Positions 10,164 to 18,604 of a DNA stretch of 64,000 nt are shown piece by piece. The position numbers and the translations under genes are program-made. The notes beneath the pieces are model-generated. The model saw only the letters and a list, made by a program, of their open reading frames with translations, was not told the DNA's origin and did not search any database. Position 1 is the stretch's first letter. Each line of letters begins with the position of its first letter. This DNA is from Natronogracilivirga saccharolytica (GTDB lineage Bacteria > Bacteroidota > Rhodothermia > Balneolales > Natronogracilivirgulaceae), in contig NZ_JAFIDN010000007.1 in the NCBI RefSeq assembly GCF_017921895.1, positions 154,475 to 218,474 on the forward strand, written 5' to 3'.

Positions 10164-11361
10164 CTTTCCCGATTGCCATGCTGATTCCCTGACCGACTCC
10201 TATGCACATGGTGCACAGTGCGTTTCGTGCATCTCCGGTCTGAAGCTGATGGAAGGCGGTGGTGATCAGCCTGGCACCGCTCATGCCTAACGGATGTCCG
10301 AGCGCGATCGCCCCGCCGCGGGGATTAATGCGCTCATCATTGTCAGAAAGCCCCATGGCCCTCGTACAGCCCAGAGCCTGCGCCGCAAAAGCTTCATTCA
10401 GTTCAATAATATCAAACCGGGCCAGGTTCATATCCAGCCTCCTGCACAACTTTTCTGTGGCAGGTACCGGCCCCATTCCCATAATGCGCGGCAGCACGCC
10501 CGCCGTGGCCATACCTGCAATGCGGGCGACAGGTTTCAGGCCGTATTTCCGGACAGCGTTTTCCGACGCAACAAGCAGCGCGGCGGCACCGTCATTCACA
10601 CCCGATGCGTTGGCAGCCGTTATGGTCCCGTTTTTATGAACCACCGGTTTGAGCGATGCCAGCTTTTCCGGAGAAGACAACCGCGGATGCTCGTCCCTGC
10701 TTACGGTCACCGGGTCACCCTTGCGCCGGGGGATGATCACCGGCACAATTTCATCGGCCAGAAGGCCGTCATTTTGTGCTTCGGCCGTTTTTACCTGGCT
10801 CCAGTGGGCAAAAGCATCCTGATCCTCCCGGCTGATGCCATGCTCATCCGCGATATTTTCAGCTGTTTCCATCATCGACTCAGTCCCGTACAGCTCCTGC
10901 ATCTTTTTGTTTACAAAGCGCCATCCGATCGTGGTATCCTGCATGCTCATTGAGCGTGAAAACGCAGTTTCTGCTTTGCCGACGACAAATGGCGACCGGG
11001 ACATGCTTTCCACACCGCCTGCCACAACGAGGTCCGCCTCCCCGCATCTGACCACCCGTGCCGCTGCGCCGACAGCCTCCATTCCGGATCCGCAAAGACG
11101 GTTGACTGTGACTCCGGAGACGGTTTCCGGCAGGCCTGCGAGCAGCAGCGCCATCCTGGCTACATTCCGGTTGTCCTCACCGGCCTGATTGGCACAGCCC
11201 ATAATCACATCACTGATATCATGCGGGTCAATTCCCGGGTTGCGGTCCATGATGGCCCTGATGGGTATGGCGGCCAGGTCATCGGCCCGGACAGAGGACA
11301 GGCTGCCGCCGTATTTGCCGACGGGTGTCCGGATGGCATCACAAATATACGCTTCGCTCAT
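10144..11361 (-). CDS. thiolase, 3-oxoadipyl-CoA thiolase-like (acetyl-CoA C-acyltransferase)
   Basis: A 405-residue degradative thiolase that cleaves 3-oxoacyl-CoA with CoA to acetyl-CoA plus an acyl-CoA two carbons shorter. The catalytic set is complete: Cys90 in NRLCGSGM, His356 in GGAIALGHPLGMSGAR, Cys386 in CTMCIGVGQG. The N-terminus (EAYICDAIRTPVGKYGG, VRADDLAAIPIRA), DTTIGWRFVN and the GCANQAGEDNRNVARM block are those of PcaF/PaaJ proteins rather than of AtoB or FadA. This is the last gene of the operon that starts with the KamA-family gene; 52 bases separate it from the aminotransferase. I infer it performs the final cleavage of a beta-ketoacyl-CoA made by the CoA-transferase encoded upstream. 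The PcaF likeness comes from memory of the family, not a search. Confidence 0.88.
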   Translation of the reverse strand: MSEAYICDAIRTPVGKYGGSLSSVRADDLAAIPIRAIMDRNPGIDPHDISDVIMGCANQAGEDNRNVARMALLLAGLPETVSGVTVNRLCGSGMEAVGAAARVVRCGEADLVVAGGVESMSRSPFVVGKAETAFSRSMSMQDTTIGWRFVNKKMQELYGTESMMETAENIADEHGISREDQDAFAHWSQVKTAEAQNDGLLADEIVPVIIPRRKGDPVTVSRDEHPRLSSPEKLASLKPVVHKNGTITAANASGVNDGAAALLVASENAVRKYGLKPVARIAGMATAGVLPRIMGMGPVPATEKLCRRLDMNLARFDIIELNEAFAAQALGCTRAMGLSDNDERINPRGGAIALGHPLGMSGARLITTAFHQLQTGDARNALCTMCIGVGQGISMAIGKATGQEF

Positions 11362-11413
11362 ATCTTATACGTTTGGGATTCGGCAGAATTGGTGCGGGAT
11401 GCTCCCGTTCCGG

Positions 11414-12793
11414 TTATGCATGCTTCGGTGCAGCTTGTTTGTCATGCAACTTGTCCAGCCCCGGTTTGATGTGCCGGAAACCGTTGAGCATGGCTTCGGA
11501 CAGCCGCACGATCTCATCCTCTGTAATGGCGGTGGAAAGCATGCAGGTACAGGTGTTGATCATCATGATCTGCTCCTGCATATACAGATAATCCAGTAGC
11601 TCCTTGATCAGCGCTGTCTCTTCAGCCGGCTGATAGGCCTCACGGTAGGACTCCGGCGAACTTTCTTTCAGGTGGATGCGGAACATCGATCCCGCACCGG
11701 TCACTGAAACCGGTACGTCAGCCACAGAAACAGCCTCGTTGATTTGACCGACAGCCATTCCGGCCAGGTCGTTGATCCGCTCTACCGCTTTCTCATCGAA
11801 CAAGCTCATGGCGGCATAGCCTGCCGTCATCGTAACAGGATTTGCCGAAAATGTTCCGGAATGCGGGAACAAAAGCCTGGACTCACGCGGATCAAGTACA
11901 CGCATGACATCCGAGCGGCCGGCTACGGCTCCGACCGGAAATCCGCCGCCTATGATTTTTCCGGTTGCGGTCAGATCCGGTTTGTCAGGATAGTCTGCCT
12001 GGGCCCCGCCATAATTCACGCGCAGGGTCACAACCTCATCGAAAGCCAGCAAAGCGCCGTTTTCACGAGTCCAGTCGTACAAACCGGCAATAAATTTCTG
12101 CGTGCCGGGGAACAGCCCGACCCTGTGCGGAACCGGATCAACAAGCACACAGGCAATGTCACCGGCATGATTGTCCAGAATGGCGAGAGTCCTTTCCAGG
12201 TCGTTGTAGGGATACACGACAACATTGTCCAGCACGGATTGCGGCGTGGCATTGGCCACCGGAACAGAGTTGGGCTGGTCCGGATCTCCCCAGTTGGACG
12301 GATTGGATGTCTGACTGACCTCGGCATAGTCGTAGCTGCCATGATAAGCGCCTTCGGCTTTTGCGATTTTTTCCCTGCCGGTATAAGCGCGGGCCGCTTT
12401 GATCAGGGTCATGACCGCTTCCGTTCCGGAGTTCACAAACCGTATTTTTTCAAATGACGGTATGCGCTTGTTGAGCAGCTGGGCAAAGGCTATCTCCGGC
12501 GTTGTTGCCATCGTGTAGGCCGTTCCTCTCTGAAGCTGTTCCGTAACAGCCTTGTTGATTTCCGGATGGGCATGACCGTGAATCAGAGAGGCCATGTTGT
12601 TTGCAAAATCGATGCGGGACACACCTTCGATGTCGGTCACATAGCAGCCGGATGCGCTGGCAGCATAATAGGGGTGAGGCCGGCGAAAAACGGTATTGCG
12701 GCTTACACCGCCGGCGATGACATCGCAGGCTTCCTTGTATATGCGATCTCCGGATCGTTTTTCCTTGTCTGACCGGCTGGATGGGGTTTCCAT
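11414..12793 (-). CDS. class III aminotransferase resembling beta-amino-acid transaminases
   Basis: A 459-residue PLP enzyme of the glutamate-1-semialdehyde aminomutase-like branch of class III. Visible are VNSGTEAVMTLIKAARAYTG (phosphate contact), AYHGSYDY, the PLP-pyridine Asp in LLAFDEVVTLRV, the Schiff-base Lys in LTATGKIIGGGFPVGA, and HSGTFSANPVTMTAGYAAM. This last block and the DEV-T-R pattern recall beta-phenylalanine (beta-amino acid) aminotransferases. It sits between the CoA-transferase B gene (94 bases upstream) and the thiolase, downstream of an aminomutase that would make a beta-amino acid. I infer the role beta-amino acid to 3-oxo acid. Alternatives are a GSA-type aminomutase or an omega-transaminase; plain haem synthesis does not fit the context. 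Confidence 0.85.
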   Translation of the reverse strand: METPSSRSDKEKRSGDRIYKEACDVIAGGVSRNTVFRRPHPYYAASASGCYVTDIEGVSRIDFANNMASLIHGHAHPEINKAVTEQLQRGTAYTMATTPEIAFAQLLNKRIPSFEKIRFVNSGTEAVMTLIKAARAYTGREKIAKAEGAYHGSYDYAEVSQTSNPSNWGDPDQPNSVPVANATPQSVLDNVVVYPYNDLERTLAILDNHAGDIACVLVDPVPHRVGLFPGTQKFIAGLYDWTRENGALLAFDEVVTLRVNYGGAQADYPDKPDLTATGKIIGGGFPVGAVAGRSDVMRVLDPRESRLLFPHSGTFSANPVTMTAGYAAMSLFDEKAVERINDLAGMAVGQINEAVSVADVPVSVTGAGSMFRIHLKESSPESYREAYQPAEETALIKELLDYLYMQEQIMMINTCTCMLSTAITEDEIVRLSEAMLNGFRHIKPGLDKLHDKQAAPKHA

Positions 12794-12887
12794 AATGAGT
12801 ACACTGAGATGATATTCAGTGAGAGGTTGGTTTCGGGTGGTATTATATACGAGTTTCGGATTTCATGTATGTTATCGGCAGATGCTG

Positions 12888-13571
12888 TCAGCGGTGAAGC
12901 CTGGCACCGGTTTGCTGCTGAAGATAATCAAATGTGATTTCGGGATGCATTTCCCGCACAAACAGTCCGTCAGCGGTCACATCGATGATGGCAAGATCGG
13001 TGTAGATCCGGTCAACCACTGCTTTTCCTGTAAGCGGATAGGTGCATGATGACACGATTTTCGGGTCGCCGGACTTGGTGTTGTGCCGGCTGATTACGTA
13101 GATGGTTTTGGTGCCGGCCACCAGGTCCATCGCACCGCCAACCGCCGGAATGGCACCCGGTTCGCCGGTCGACCAGTTGGCAAGATCGCCTTCTTCGGAA
13201 ATTTGCAGGGCACCAAGCACGCATATATCAATATGCCTTCCGCGGATCATGGTGAAACTGTCGGCATGATGGAAATAGCAGGCACCGGGAATGGCTGTGA
13301 CGCATTTTTTCCCGGCGTTGATCAGCTCCGGATCTTCTTTGCCGGGTTCAGGAACCGGACCCATGCCCAGTAAACCGTTCTCCGTATGGTAAATAACTTC
13401 CCTGTTCTCCGGGACATAATCTGCGACCAGTTCCGGCATTCCTATTCCCAGATTGACATAGGATCCGTCCGGGATATCCAGCGCGACTTTTTGTGCCATG
13501 GCCGGCACGTCCCATCGGGATGGTGTGCGGCTTGTTTTTTCTTTCATTGATGTACTTCCGGAGCTTACCAT
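12888..13571 (-). CDS. 3-oxoacid CoA-transferase subunit B (PcaJ/ScoB-like)
   Basis: The beta subunit of a class I CoA-transferase, carrying the catalytic glutamate that forms the enzyme-CoA thioester: Glu64 in HTENGLLGMGP. Other blocks are YVNLGIGMPELVADY, DPELINAGKKCVTAIPG, HHADSFTMIRG, HIDICVLGALQ and IPAVGGAMDLVAG, all like PcaJ and succinyl-CoA:3-ketoacid transferases. The start overlaps the end of subunit A by 7 bases; a Met nine codons in (13547) is an alternative. With subunit A it would activate a 3-oxo acid using succinyl-CoA or acetyl-CoA, feeding the PcaF-like thiolase two genes later. Confidence 0.92.
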   Translation of the reverse strand: MVSSGSTSMKEKTSRTPSRWDVPAMAQKVALDIPDGSYVNLGIGMPELVADYVPENREVIYHTENGLLGMGPVPEPGKEDPELINAGKKCVTAIPGACYFHHADSFTMIRGRHIDICVLGALQISEEGDLANWSTGEPGAIPAVGGAMDLVAGTKTIYVISRHNTKSGDPKIVSSCTYPLTGKAVVDRIYTDLAIIDVTADGLFVREMHPEITFDYLQQQTGARLHR

Positions 13572-14281
13572 GGATATCTCCTGTCTTCGGCTACAAGTTT
13601 GGATTCATCGGCCGGATCGGCAACTTCCACCACGCTGTCAACAAAAATGCCGGGGGTGACAACGGTTTCAGGGTCAATATCACCCGCCTGAACGATGTTC
13701 CGGCTTTGAACTATGGATGTTTCAGCAGCGGTGCACATGACCGGCCCGAAATTTCTTGCTGTTTTGTTGTAAAGAAGGTTCCCGTAGCGGTCGGCAGTCT
13801 GGCATTTGACAAGTGCGTAATCGGCACTCAGGGCATATTCCATAACATATTTCTGCCCGTCGAATACCCGCTCTTCTTTGCCTTCACCCAAAGGTGTATC
13901 CACGGATGCAGGGGTGTAAAAGGCGGGGATGCCCGCGCCACCGGCCCTGATCCTCTCGGCCAGTGTGCCCTGAGGGACAAGCTCCAGTTCTATTTCCCCG
14001 TTTTTGTAGAGCTCGGGAAATACCCGTGAATTGGCTGTCCGTGGAAAGGAGCAGATCATTTTGGCAACCTGACGGTTTTCAATCAGGGCTGCGAGTCCGA
14101 CATGGCCGCTGCCGGTGTTGTTGCTGATTACAGTGAGGTCCCGGGCACCGTGGTCAATAAGGGCGTGTATCAGTTCAATGGGACTGCCGGCCTCACCAAA
14201 GCCGCTGATCATTACCACAGAACCGTCTTTTACTGTGCTGACTGCTTCAGCCGGGGTAGAGACAATTTTATTGATCATCAA
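13565..14281 (-). CDS. 3-oxoacid CoA-transferase subunit A (PcaI/ScoA-like)
   Basis: The 238-residue alpha subunit of a class I 3-oxoacid CoA-transferase: GSVVMISGFGEAGSPIELI (glycine-rich CoA site), LTVISNNTGSG, ICSFPRTANSRVFPELY, LELVPQGTLAERIRAGGAG and ARNFGPVMCTAAETSIVQ. The pattern follows PcaI closely. Its ATG overlaps the stop of the KamA-family gene in an ATGA arrangement (start 14281, stop 14278), and its end overlaps the subunit B start, so translation of the three genes is coupled. This coupling is the strongest sign that the aminomutase product is a precursor of the transferase substrate. Confidence 0.92.
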   Translation of the reverse strand: MMINKIVSTPAEAVSTVKDGSVVMISGFGEAGSPIELIHALIDHGARDLTVISNNTGSGHVGLAALIENRQVAKMICSFPRTANSRVFPELYKNGEIELELVPQGTLAERIRAGGAGIPAFYTPASVDTPLGEGKEERVFDGQKYVMEYALSADYALVKCQTADRYGNLLYNKTARNFGPVMCTAAETSIVQSRNIVQAGDIDPETVVTPGIFVDSVVEVADPADESKLVAEDRRYPW

Positions 14282-15900
14282 TTTTGTTTTTGGAACTCGC
14301 GTTGCAGCTGTTCGGCGAGTGTTCGCTCTATTTCCTCAAGTTCTTCTTCGTAAAAATAGGTATCCGAGTCGAAGGGCTTCAGGTTTTCAATAGTGTTTTC
14401 TTCACGGTCATACTCGGCAAAAAATACTTCGTCCATCCATTTCATATTTCTCGCTTCATTGAATTTCAGCACAAAGGCATCCCGGCCGTTGATCTTCGTT
14501 GCACCGATAAGTGAAACCTTGCCCGCCGATGAGGTCATGGTGATATACCGGGAGGGCCGGTTTACCGATGGCAGCTCACGGTATACCTTGTTGAATATTT
14601 CCAGGATGTCGGCAAGCGGCGCAGAGAAGTAGTGGTGCTCTCCGGTCGGACGTGCACAGTACATCGAGTGAAATCCGACACCCAGCATGCCCAGAACATT
14701 TCCGAGATCGATCCAGTTTTGCGCCGAACGGTCCACATCCACCTTCCCGTCTTCATCCTTGAACAGGCTGATGTTGTTCATGATCGGACTCTGACTGCGG
14801 ATGGTCACCCCGCGGGATTTCAGGCGCCGGATGGCAGCGATGGCCGACGGATTGATGACTTCACGGGGTGTGGATATGTGAGCCATCCAGACGACCTGCA
14901 CGCCATGGTCATAAATTTTCTGGAACAGGTCAAGAAACTTGTCATAGTCGCTTTGAAGGATCATCTCGGGATGGAATGTCAGAGCGCGCGAGCCCAGACG
15001 CAGTGTCTTGACATGCAGCAGCTCCGGATCTTCAAGAATCGGAGTGATATACTTTTCAAGTCGCCCGAATGGAATATGTCCGGCATCGCCTCCGGTGATC
15101 AGCACATCGGTTACCTCTTTGTGCCGTTTCAGATACTCATGTATCTCACCGATGTCGTCCTGGGCAAACATGTCTTCATCACCCCGAACCTGCGCGTGAC
15201 GGAAGCAATAAGTGCAGAAAGCAAAGCAGCTTTGCGTTGTTTTGTCAAAGATCAGCTGGCAGGGGGGATATTTGTGCTGACTGCCTTTGAGCACTACCGG
15301 TTCGCCGGCATCGTTCAGGTACCAGGGCTTGTTCAGCAGCTGATTCCCGTCATGCGGATTGGTATTTTTCTGATGCTCCCGGACGATCTGTGCCTTTTCC
15401 TCTTCCGACACGGCGTTGATATAGGCGTTCACCACACCGGAGTCAATCATGCCGGGCTGGGGCATGACCAGCTGAAACAAGGAGTCATTCTCAAAATCAT
15501 TCCAGTCGATCTTGTTCAGTACATGTTTGGTGGCCAGAAACCGGTATACATCAATGAACAGCTCGCGTTCGGCGATGTGCCCGATATCGATACCGTTTTT
15601 TTCGAGTATGGCCACGATCTCGCGGAAGCCCTTAAGTCCGGAATAGTGATGCTTGCCGGTGAACATGAACTCCCGGGACTCCTGAATTCCCGAGTACTGA
15701 GGATAAGCTGCATCAAGACGGGCCAGTACCCCTTTCGGAAGCAGATTTTCGCTGATGATATTGGACCTGATGTCATCTGTATAGAGATAACGGTCCATCA
15801 GCAGTTCCACAAATTTATCATTAATGGGTGAGACAGTATCCGGTGCGGGATGCAGTTCGGATACCGGGTCGGATTTTTTCAGGGTGTCCGGAGATGCCAT
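14278..15900 (-). CDS. KamA-family radical SAM 2,3-aminomutase, substrate uncertain
   Basis: A 540-residue radical SAM/PLP aminomutase. The cluster motif is Cys225-Cys229-Cys232 in SCFAFCTYCFRHAQVRG, followed by TDVLITGGDAG and LRLGSRALTFHPEMI. The PLP lysine is probably Lys461 in TSSAGKVSLIG, where classical lysine 2,3-aminomutase has PGGGGK. By eye the two Asp residues that hold the side-chain amino group of lysine (Asp293 and Asp330 of the Clostridium enzyme) correspond to Ala416 (next to Arg417) and Thr454 here. The protein is over 100 residues longer than the clostridial one, with an N-terminal domain of about 200 residues. The amino-migration chemistry is likely conserved; lysine as substrate is doubtful. 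It is the first gene of the five-gene operon. Confidence 0.85.
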   Translation of the reverse strand: MASPDTLKKSDPVSELHPAPDTVSPINDKFVELLMDRYLYTDDIRSNIISENLLPKGVLARLDAAYPQYSGIQESREFMFTGKHHYSGLKGFREIVAILEKNGIDIGHIAERELFIDVYRFLATKHVLNKIDWNDFENDSLFQLVMPQPGMIDSGVVNAYINAVSEEEKAQIVREHQKNTNPHDGNQLLNKPWYLNDAGEPVVLKGSQHKYPPCQLIFDKTTQSCFAFCTYCFRHAQVRGDEDMFAQDDIGEIHEYLKRHKEVTDVLITGGDAGHIPFGRLEKYITPILEDPELLHVKTLRLGSRALTFHPEMILQSDYDKFLDLFQKIYDHGVQVVWMAHISTPREVINPSAIAAIRRLKSRGVTIRSQSPIMNNISLFKDEDGKVDVDRSAQNWIDLGNVLGMLGVGFHSMYCARPTGEHHYFSAPLADILEIFNKVYRELPSVNRPSRYITMTSSAGKVSLIGATKINGRDAFVLKFNEARNMKWMDEVFFAEYDREENTIENLKPFDSDTYFYEEELEEIERTLAEQLQREFQKQN

Positions 15901-16146
15901 GGTGGTTAATATTTTGAGCAGTATACAATGTCAATAATAGATAAAAGACAGCAAATAAATAAAAAACGGGCAGGTTATCCCTGTATAATAAATAATGTAT
16001 ACCGTTTTACTTTATTATTCAGTCTAACAACTTGATAAAAAAGTATCTGATAAAATGCAATAATCCGTAAAAAATAAATACGAAAAGTCTTGTGGTAATT
16101 ATTTGAATATGCGTGCTGCGGAAGCCATTTGCTGAATATGGAATCA
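15901..16146. promoter_or_regulatory. AT-rich gap, promoter region of the KamA operon
   Basis: This 246-base AT-rich gap lies between the stop of the outer-membrane protein gene and the start of the KamA-family gene, both on the minus strand. It must hold the operon promoter if the operon is transcribed independently. I see several short A/T runs but no convincing operator palindrome, riboswitch fold or clear promoter boxes. Confidence 0.4.
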
Positions 16147-16947
16147 TCAGAGTTGGATCGTCAATCCGGCTGCACCGTAATTGATCCAGGAAAAATTATA
16201 AACATCGTCCACATCCGCACCGCCTTCCAGGAGCCGGTAGCCGGCTGAAAGCACAATGCGGTCTCTCAGGCTGTAATCCAGCATCAGAGAGACATCCGTT
16301 GCACGGCCCTGCAGACTTCCCAGCGTTTCCAGATCCAGAGTAACTGAAATTCGGTCTGATAGTTCTCTTCTGGCCATGAAATGAATCAGCGGAACAAAGC
16401 CCAGATCGGTGTCACGATCGGATAGTTCCCCGTCATTATCGTCTGCACTTTGCTCAAGCTCGATTTTGGCATCTCTTACAAGTCCGGCCGCTCCAACGCC
16501 AAGTGTCCACGGAGAAGTTCTGTAGAATGTATAGCGATAGGTCAGACGGTACGTGTTGAACCGGTAGGTTCCTTTGGTCGGAGTCGCACCCGCAAAGGTG
16601 GTTTCATTAAAGAACACGTCCCTTTCCAGCTCATCGGTTCCCGAGACTTCGAGCGGAGCAAAAAGACCCTGGATGTAATGACGGTCGGTAATGTGATAGC
16701 CGATGCGGATCCTGAAATAGGCGTAAGGGTCTTTTCCAATGAGATCGATCATGTCAAATTTGGTGCCGCCTTCGTTGGGAATGCGCACATCGTTCCGTGA
16801 AAACCACACCGCACCGGCTTCGGTTTCGATGATAACATTGCCGGAGTCGCGGGCTGAAGTATTACCGGGAGTGGAAAGCAGCGGCAACAGAATGAGCGGC
16901 AAAAGGATGAAGACAGGCCGCAAGTGGAAATAGTGTTTGATGGTCAT
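16147..16947 (-). CDS. outer-membrane beta-barrel protein
   Basis: A 266-residue exported protein. The signal peptide spans about residues 1-32 (hydrophobic FILLPLILLPLLS, then NTSA). The mature part alternates polar and hydrophobic residues with aromatic girdles: YFRIRIGYHITDRHYIQGLF, YRFNTYRLTYRYTFY, RISVTLDLETLGSLQG, DRIVLSAGYRLLEGG. It ends in a strand, INYGAAGLTIQL. This is the plan of an 8-12-stranded OmpA/OmpW-size barrel. No ligand or function can be read. It follows the flavoprotein gene on the same strand after a 66-base gap. Confidence 0.7.
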   Translation of the reverse strand: MTIKHYFHLRPVFILLPLILLPLLSTPGNTSARDSGNVIIETEAGAVWFSRNDVRIPNEGGTKFDMIDLIGKDPYAYFRIRIGYHITDRHYIQGLFAPLEVSGTDELERDVFFNETTFAGATPTKGTYRFNTYRLTYRYTFYRTSPWTLGVGAAGLVRDAKIELEQSADDNDGELSDRDTDLGFVPLIHFMARRELSDRISVTLDLETLGSLQGRATDVSLMLDYSLRDRIVLSAGYRLLEGGADVDDVYNFSWINYGAAGLTIQL

Positions 16948-17013
16948 AACGGAATTGGTTGGGTTTGATGGGGCAGATACCAGAATAATACCAGTAAAAC
17001 GGGAAAAAAAATA

Positions 17014-18309
17014 TCAGGAAGTAACCGCATATCTTCCGGCCAGCCGGCCGCTTACCCATGCCCAGTAAAAATTAAAGCCGCCGATTCTGCCGAACACATC
17101 AAGGATCTCACCGCAGAGATAAATTCCGGGAAGGATCCGCGACTCCATTGTGGCCGGATTGATTTCATCGATTGGAACACCGCCTCCCGTAACTTCGGCT
17201 TTGCTGAATCCGGCATGCCCGGTCGGAACAAGCCTGTATTCGGTCAGCATGCTGATCATAAGATTGCGCTGTTTTTTGGTGAGCTGAGCGGTTTTCAGCT
17301 TTTGAAGGCCGGCTTCTTCCAGCAGATTGTCTGCAAGTCTTCTGGGGAGGTATTTTGCAAGAAGCCCGCTGGTCGTCAAGCTGCCCTGAAGCTGTTCCCG
17401 CCACCAGTCCGCGCCCTTGTCTGCCCAGTTGACACGCAGGGCCGCCTTATATCCGGATGGATCATCAGCCAGTGCCTTAACTGCCACATGTGACACATCG
17501 AGCACGGCCGGCCCGCTGTATCCGTCATGGGTAAAAAGAAAACCGCTGCGCCGCGAGCCGAAGGTGCTTGACTGTCTGGCTTCAGGAACAATGTCAACGT
17601 CAAGCGATACGCCGGGCAGGGGCTCCCGTCCGGGATGCGGTCCCTTGAGTGGCGTCAGCGCCGGATACGGCTCATGCAGCGAATGTCCCAGCTGCTGCAT
17701 GATGGAGTGGCCGGTTCCATCCGTTCCGGTACGCGGGATAGACATTCCGCCGGTGGCCAGAATTACCTTTGGCGCTATGTGCGTTTCTCCGGAAGCGGTG
17801 GTTATCTTCCAGTACTCACCGGTCCGGCTGATGTCCGTGACTGACGACGATGTTCGTATCGTTACCCCCAGTTTCCGGGCGCGTTTCACCAGAAGATCCC
17901 GTACTTCCTTTGCAGAATTGCTTTTGGGAAACCATTTGTTGGATGCCTTCTCACATGCCATATCAAGCCCGATTTCCGATGAAAACCACTCATGGCAGCC
18001 TTCAACCGACCATGATTTGAAGACATTACGCAGGCGATTCGGCGAAGATTCGGTGATAAAATCATCTTTGGTCGCCTCTACAGGGAGGACATTGCAGCGG
18101 GTTCCTCCGGACATCAAAATTTTGCGGCCGGGCTGGTTTGTCCGTTCAAGCAGCGTAATTTCAGGATGAGAACCGGAGTCTTCATCGCAAATTTTGCCTG
18201 TTTGTGTGCCGAACCCGGAACCCGGAGCGGAACCGGATTGCGCGGCAAAAATCGCGGCCGTCAGTCCTGCGGCCCCGGCTCCGGCAATAAGTACATCGGA
18301 ATAGAACAT
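17014..18309 (-). CDS. HI0933/YhiN-type FAD-dependent oxidoreductase
   Basis: A 431-residue flavoprotein of the HI0933 family (NAD(P)/FAD-dependent oxidoreductase, sometimes annotated as aminoacetone oxidase-like). The FAD dinucleotide fold is at the N-terminus (VLIAGAGAAGLTAAIFAA). Family blocks are KILMSGGTRCNV, VILATGGMSIPRTGTDGTG, AEVTGGGVPIDEI and the C-terminal GIYLCGEILDVFGRIGGFNF. A Gly/Ser/Asp-rich insertion of about 24 residues sits between the first FAD-binding helix and the second strand, where most members have a short turn. Physiological substrate unknown. Confidence 0.88.
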   Translation of the reverse strand: MFYSDVLIAGAGAAGLTAAIFAAQSGSAPGSGFGTQTGKICDEDSGSHPEITLLERTNQPGRKILMSGGTRCNVLPVEATKDDFITESSPNRLRNVFKSWSVEGCHEWFSSEIGLDMACEKASNKWFPKSNSAKEVRDLLVKRARKLGVTIRTSSSVTDISRTGEYWKITTASGETHIAPKVILATGGMSIPRTGTDGTGHSIMQQLGHSLHEPYPALTPLKGPHPGREPLPGVSLDVDIVPEARQSSTFGSRRSGFLFTHDGYSGPAVLDVSHVAVKALADDPSGYKAALRVNWADKGADWWREQLQGSLTTSGLLAKYLPRRLADNLLEEAGLQKLKTAQLTKKQRNLMISMLTEYRLVPTGHAGFSKAEVTGGGVPIDEINPATMESRILPGIYLCGEILDVFGRIGGFNFYWAWVSGRLAGRYAVTS

Positions 18310-18364
18310 GAAACCTTGTTACTGAACACCTGGATACTGAACCTTCTCCCGGTAAAGGTACCCA

Positions 18365-18408
18365 GAAAAACAAAAACGGCATAGCCCCAGGAGAGAGGTA
18401 TGCCGTTT
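18365..18408 (-). terminator. rho-independent terminator (minus strand)
   Basis: A perfect 10-bp inverted repeat (arms at 18374-18383 and 18399-18408, with a 15-base loop) is followed, reading leftward, by a T-rich stretch (TTTTTGTTTTT). It would end leftward transcription from the sorting-domain gene before the flavoprotein gene start at 18309. It directly abuts the palindromic repeat unit. Confidence 0.65.
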
Positions 18409-18530
18409 CATGTGTTTATAATTTTTGATTCATATGGTCAGATGAACCGAAGGTCACGAAGTGAAATGCCATGACCGTATTTAATCATACGCCTGTTTGT
18501 CCGGGCGCCAGCCCGGTCATGGACATTTCA
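18409..18530 (-). repeat. palindromic intergenic repeat, locus 1 (one unit)
   Basis: One copy of a dispersed palindromic element. The outer arms CCATGACCG (18469-18477) and CGGTCATGG (18514-18522) enclose TTTAATCATAC and an inner stem CCGGGC-GCCA-GCCCGG. The flank contains the shared TTTCATGTG, GATTCATATGGTCAGATG and AAGGTCACGAAGTGAAAT. Strand is given as that of the flanking genes. Near-identical sequence occurs at about 28.2 kb, and related units in reverse orientation at about 33.5 kb. Confidence 0.8.
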
Positions 18531-18604
18531 TGAAGTGACGCTATTCAGTCCGTGATGTTTGCCCGGTCAGGGGGCAACTCTATTTACTATCTGGAAAAAT
18601 TTCC

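Noticed and set aside
14632..15831. Long open frame (399 codons, plus strand) antisense to the KamA-family gene
   Set aside because: It mirrors a strongly conserved gene with intact catalytic motifs; its translation has no recognisable domain and reads as a shadow frame in GC-rich third positions.
14278..15900. Classical anaerobic lysine fermentation locus
   Set aside because: None of the later genes (5,6-aminomutase, 3,5-diaminohexanoate dehydrogenase, cleavage enzyme, 3-aminobutyryl-CoA ammonia-lyase) is present, and the lysine-binding Asp residues appear absent.
18320..18411. Thirty-codon leader-like open frame starting at the repeat edge
   Set aside because: Most of it is the terminator hairpin and it has no ribosome-binding site or conserved counterpart at the other repeat loci; treated as chance.
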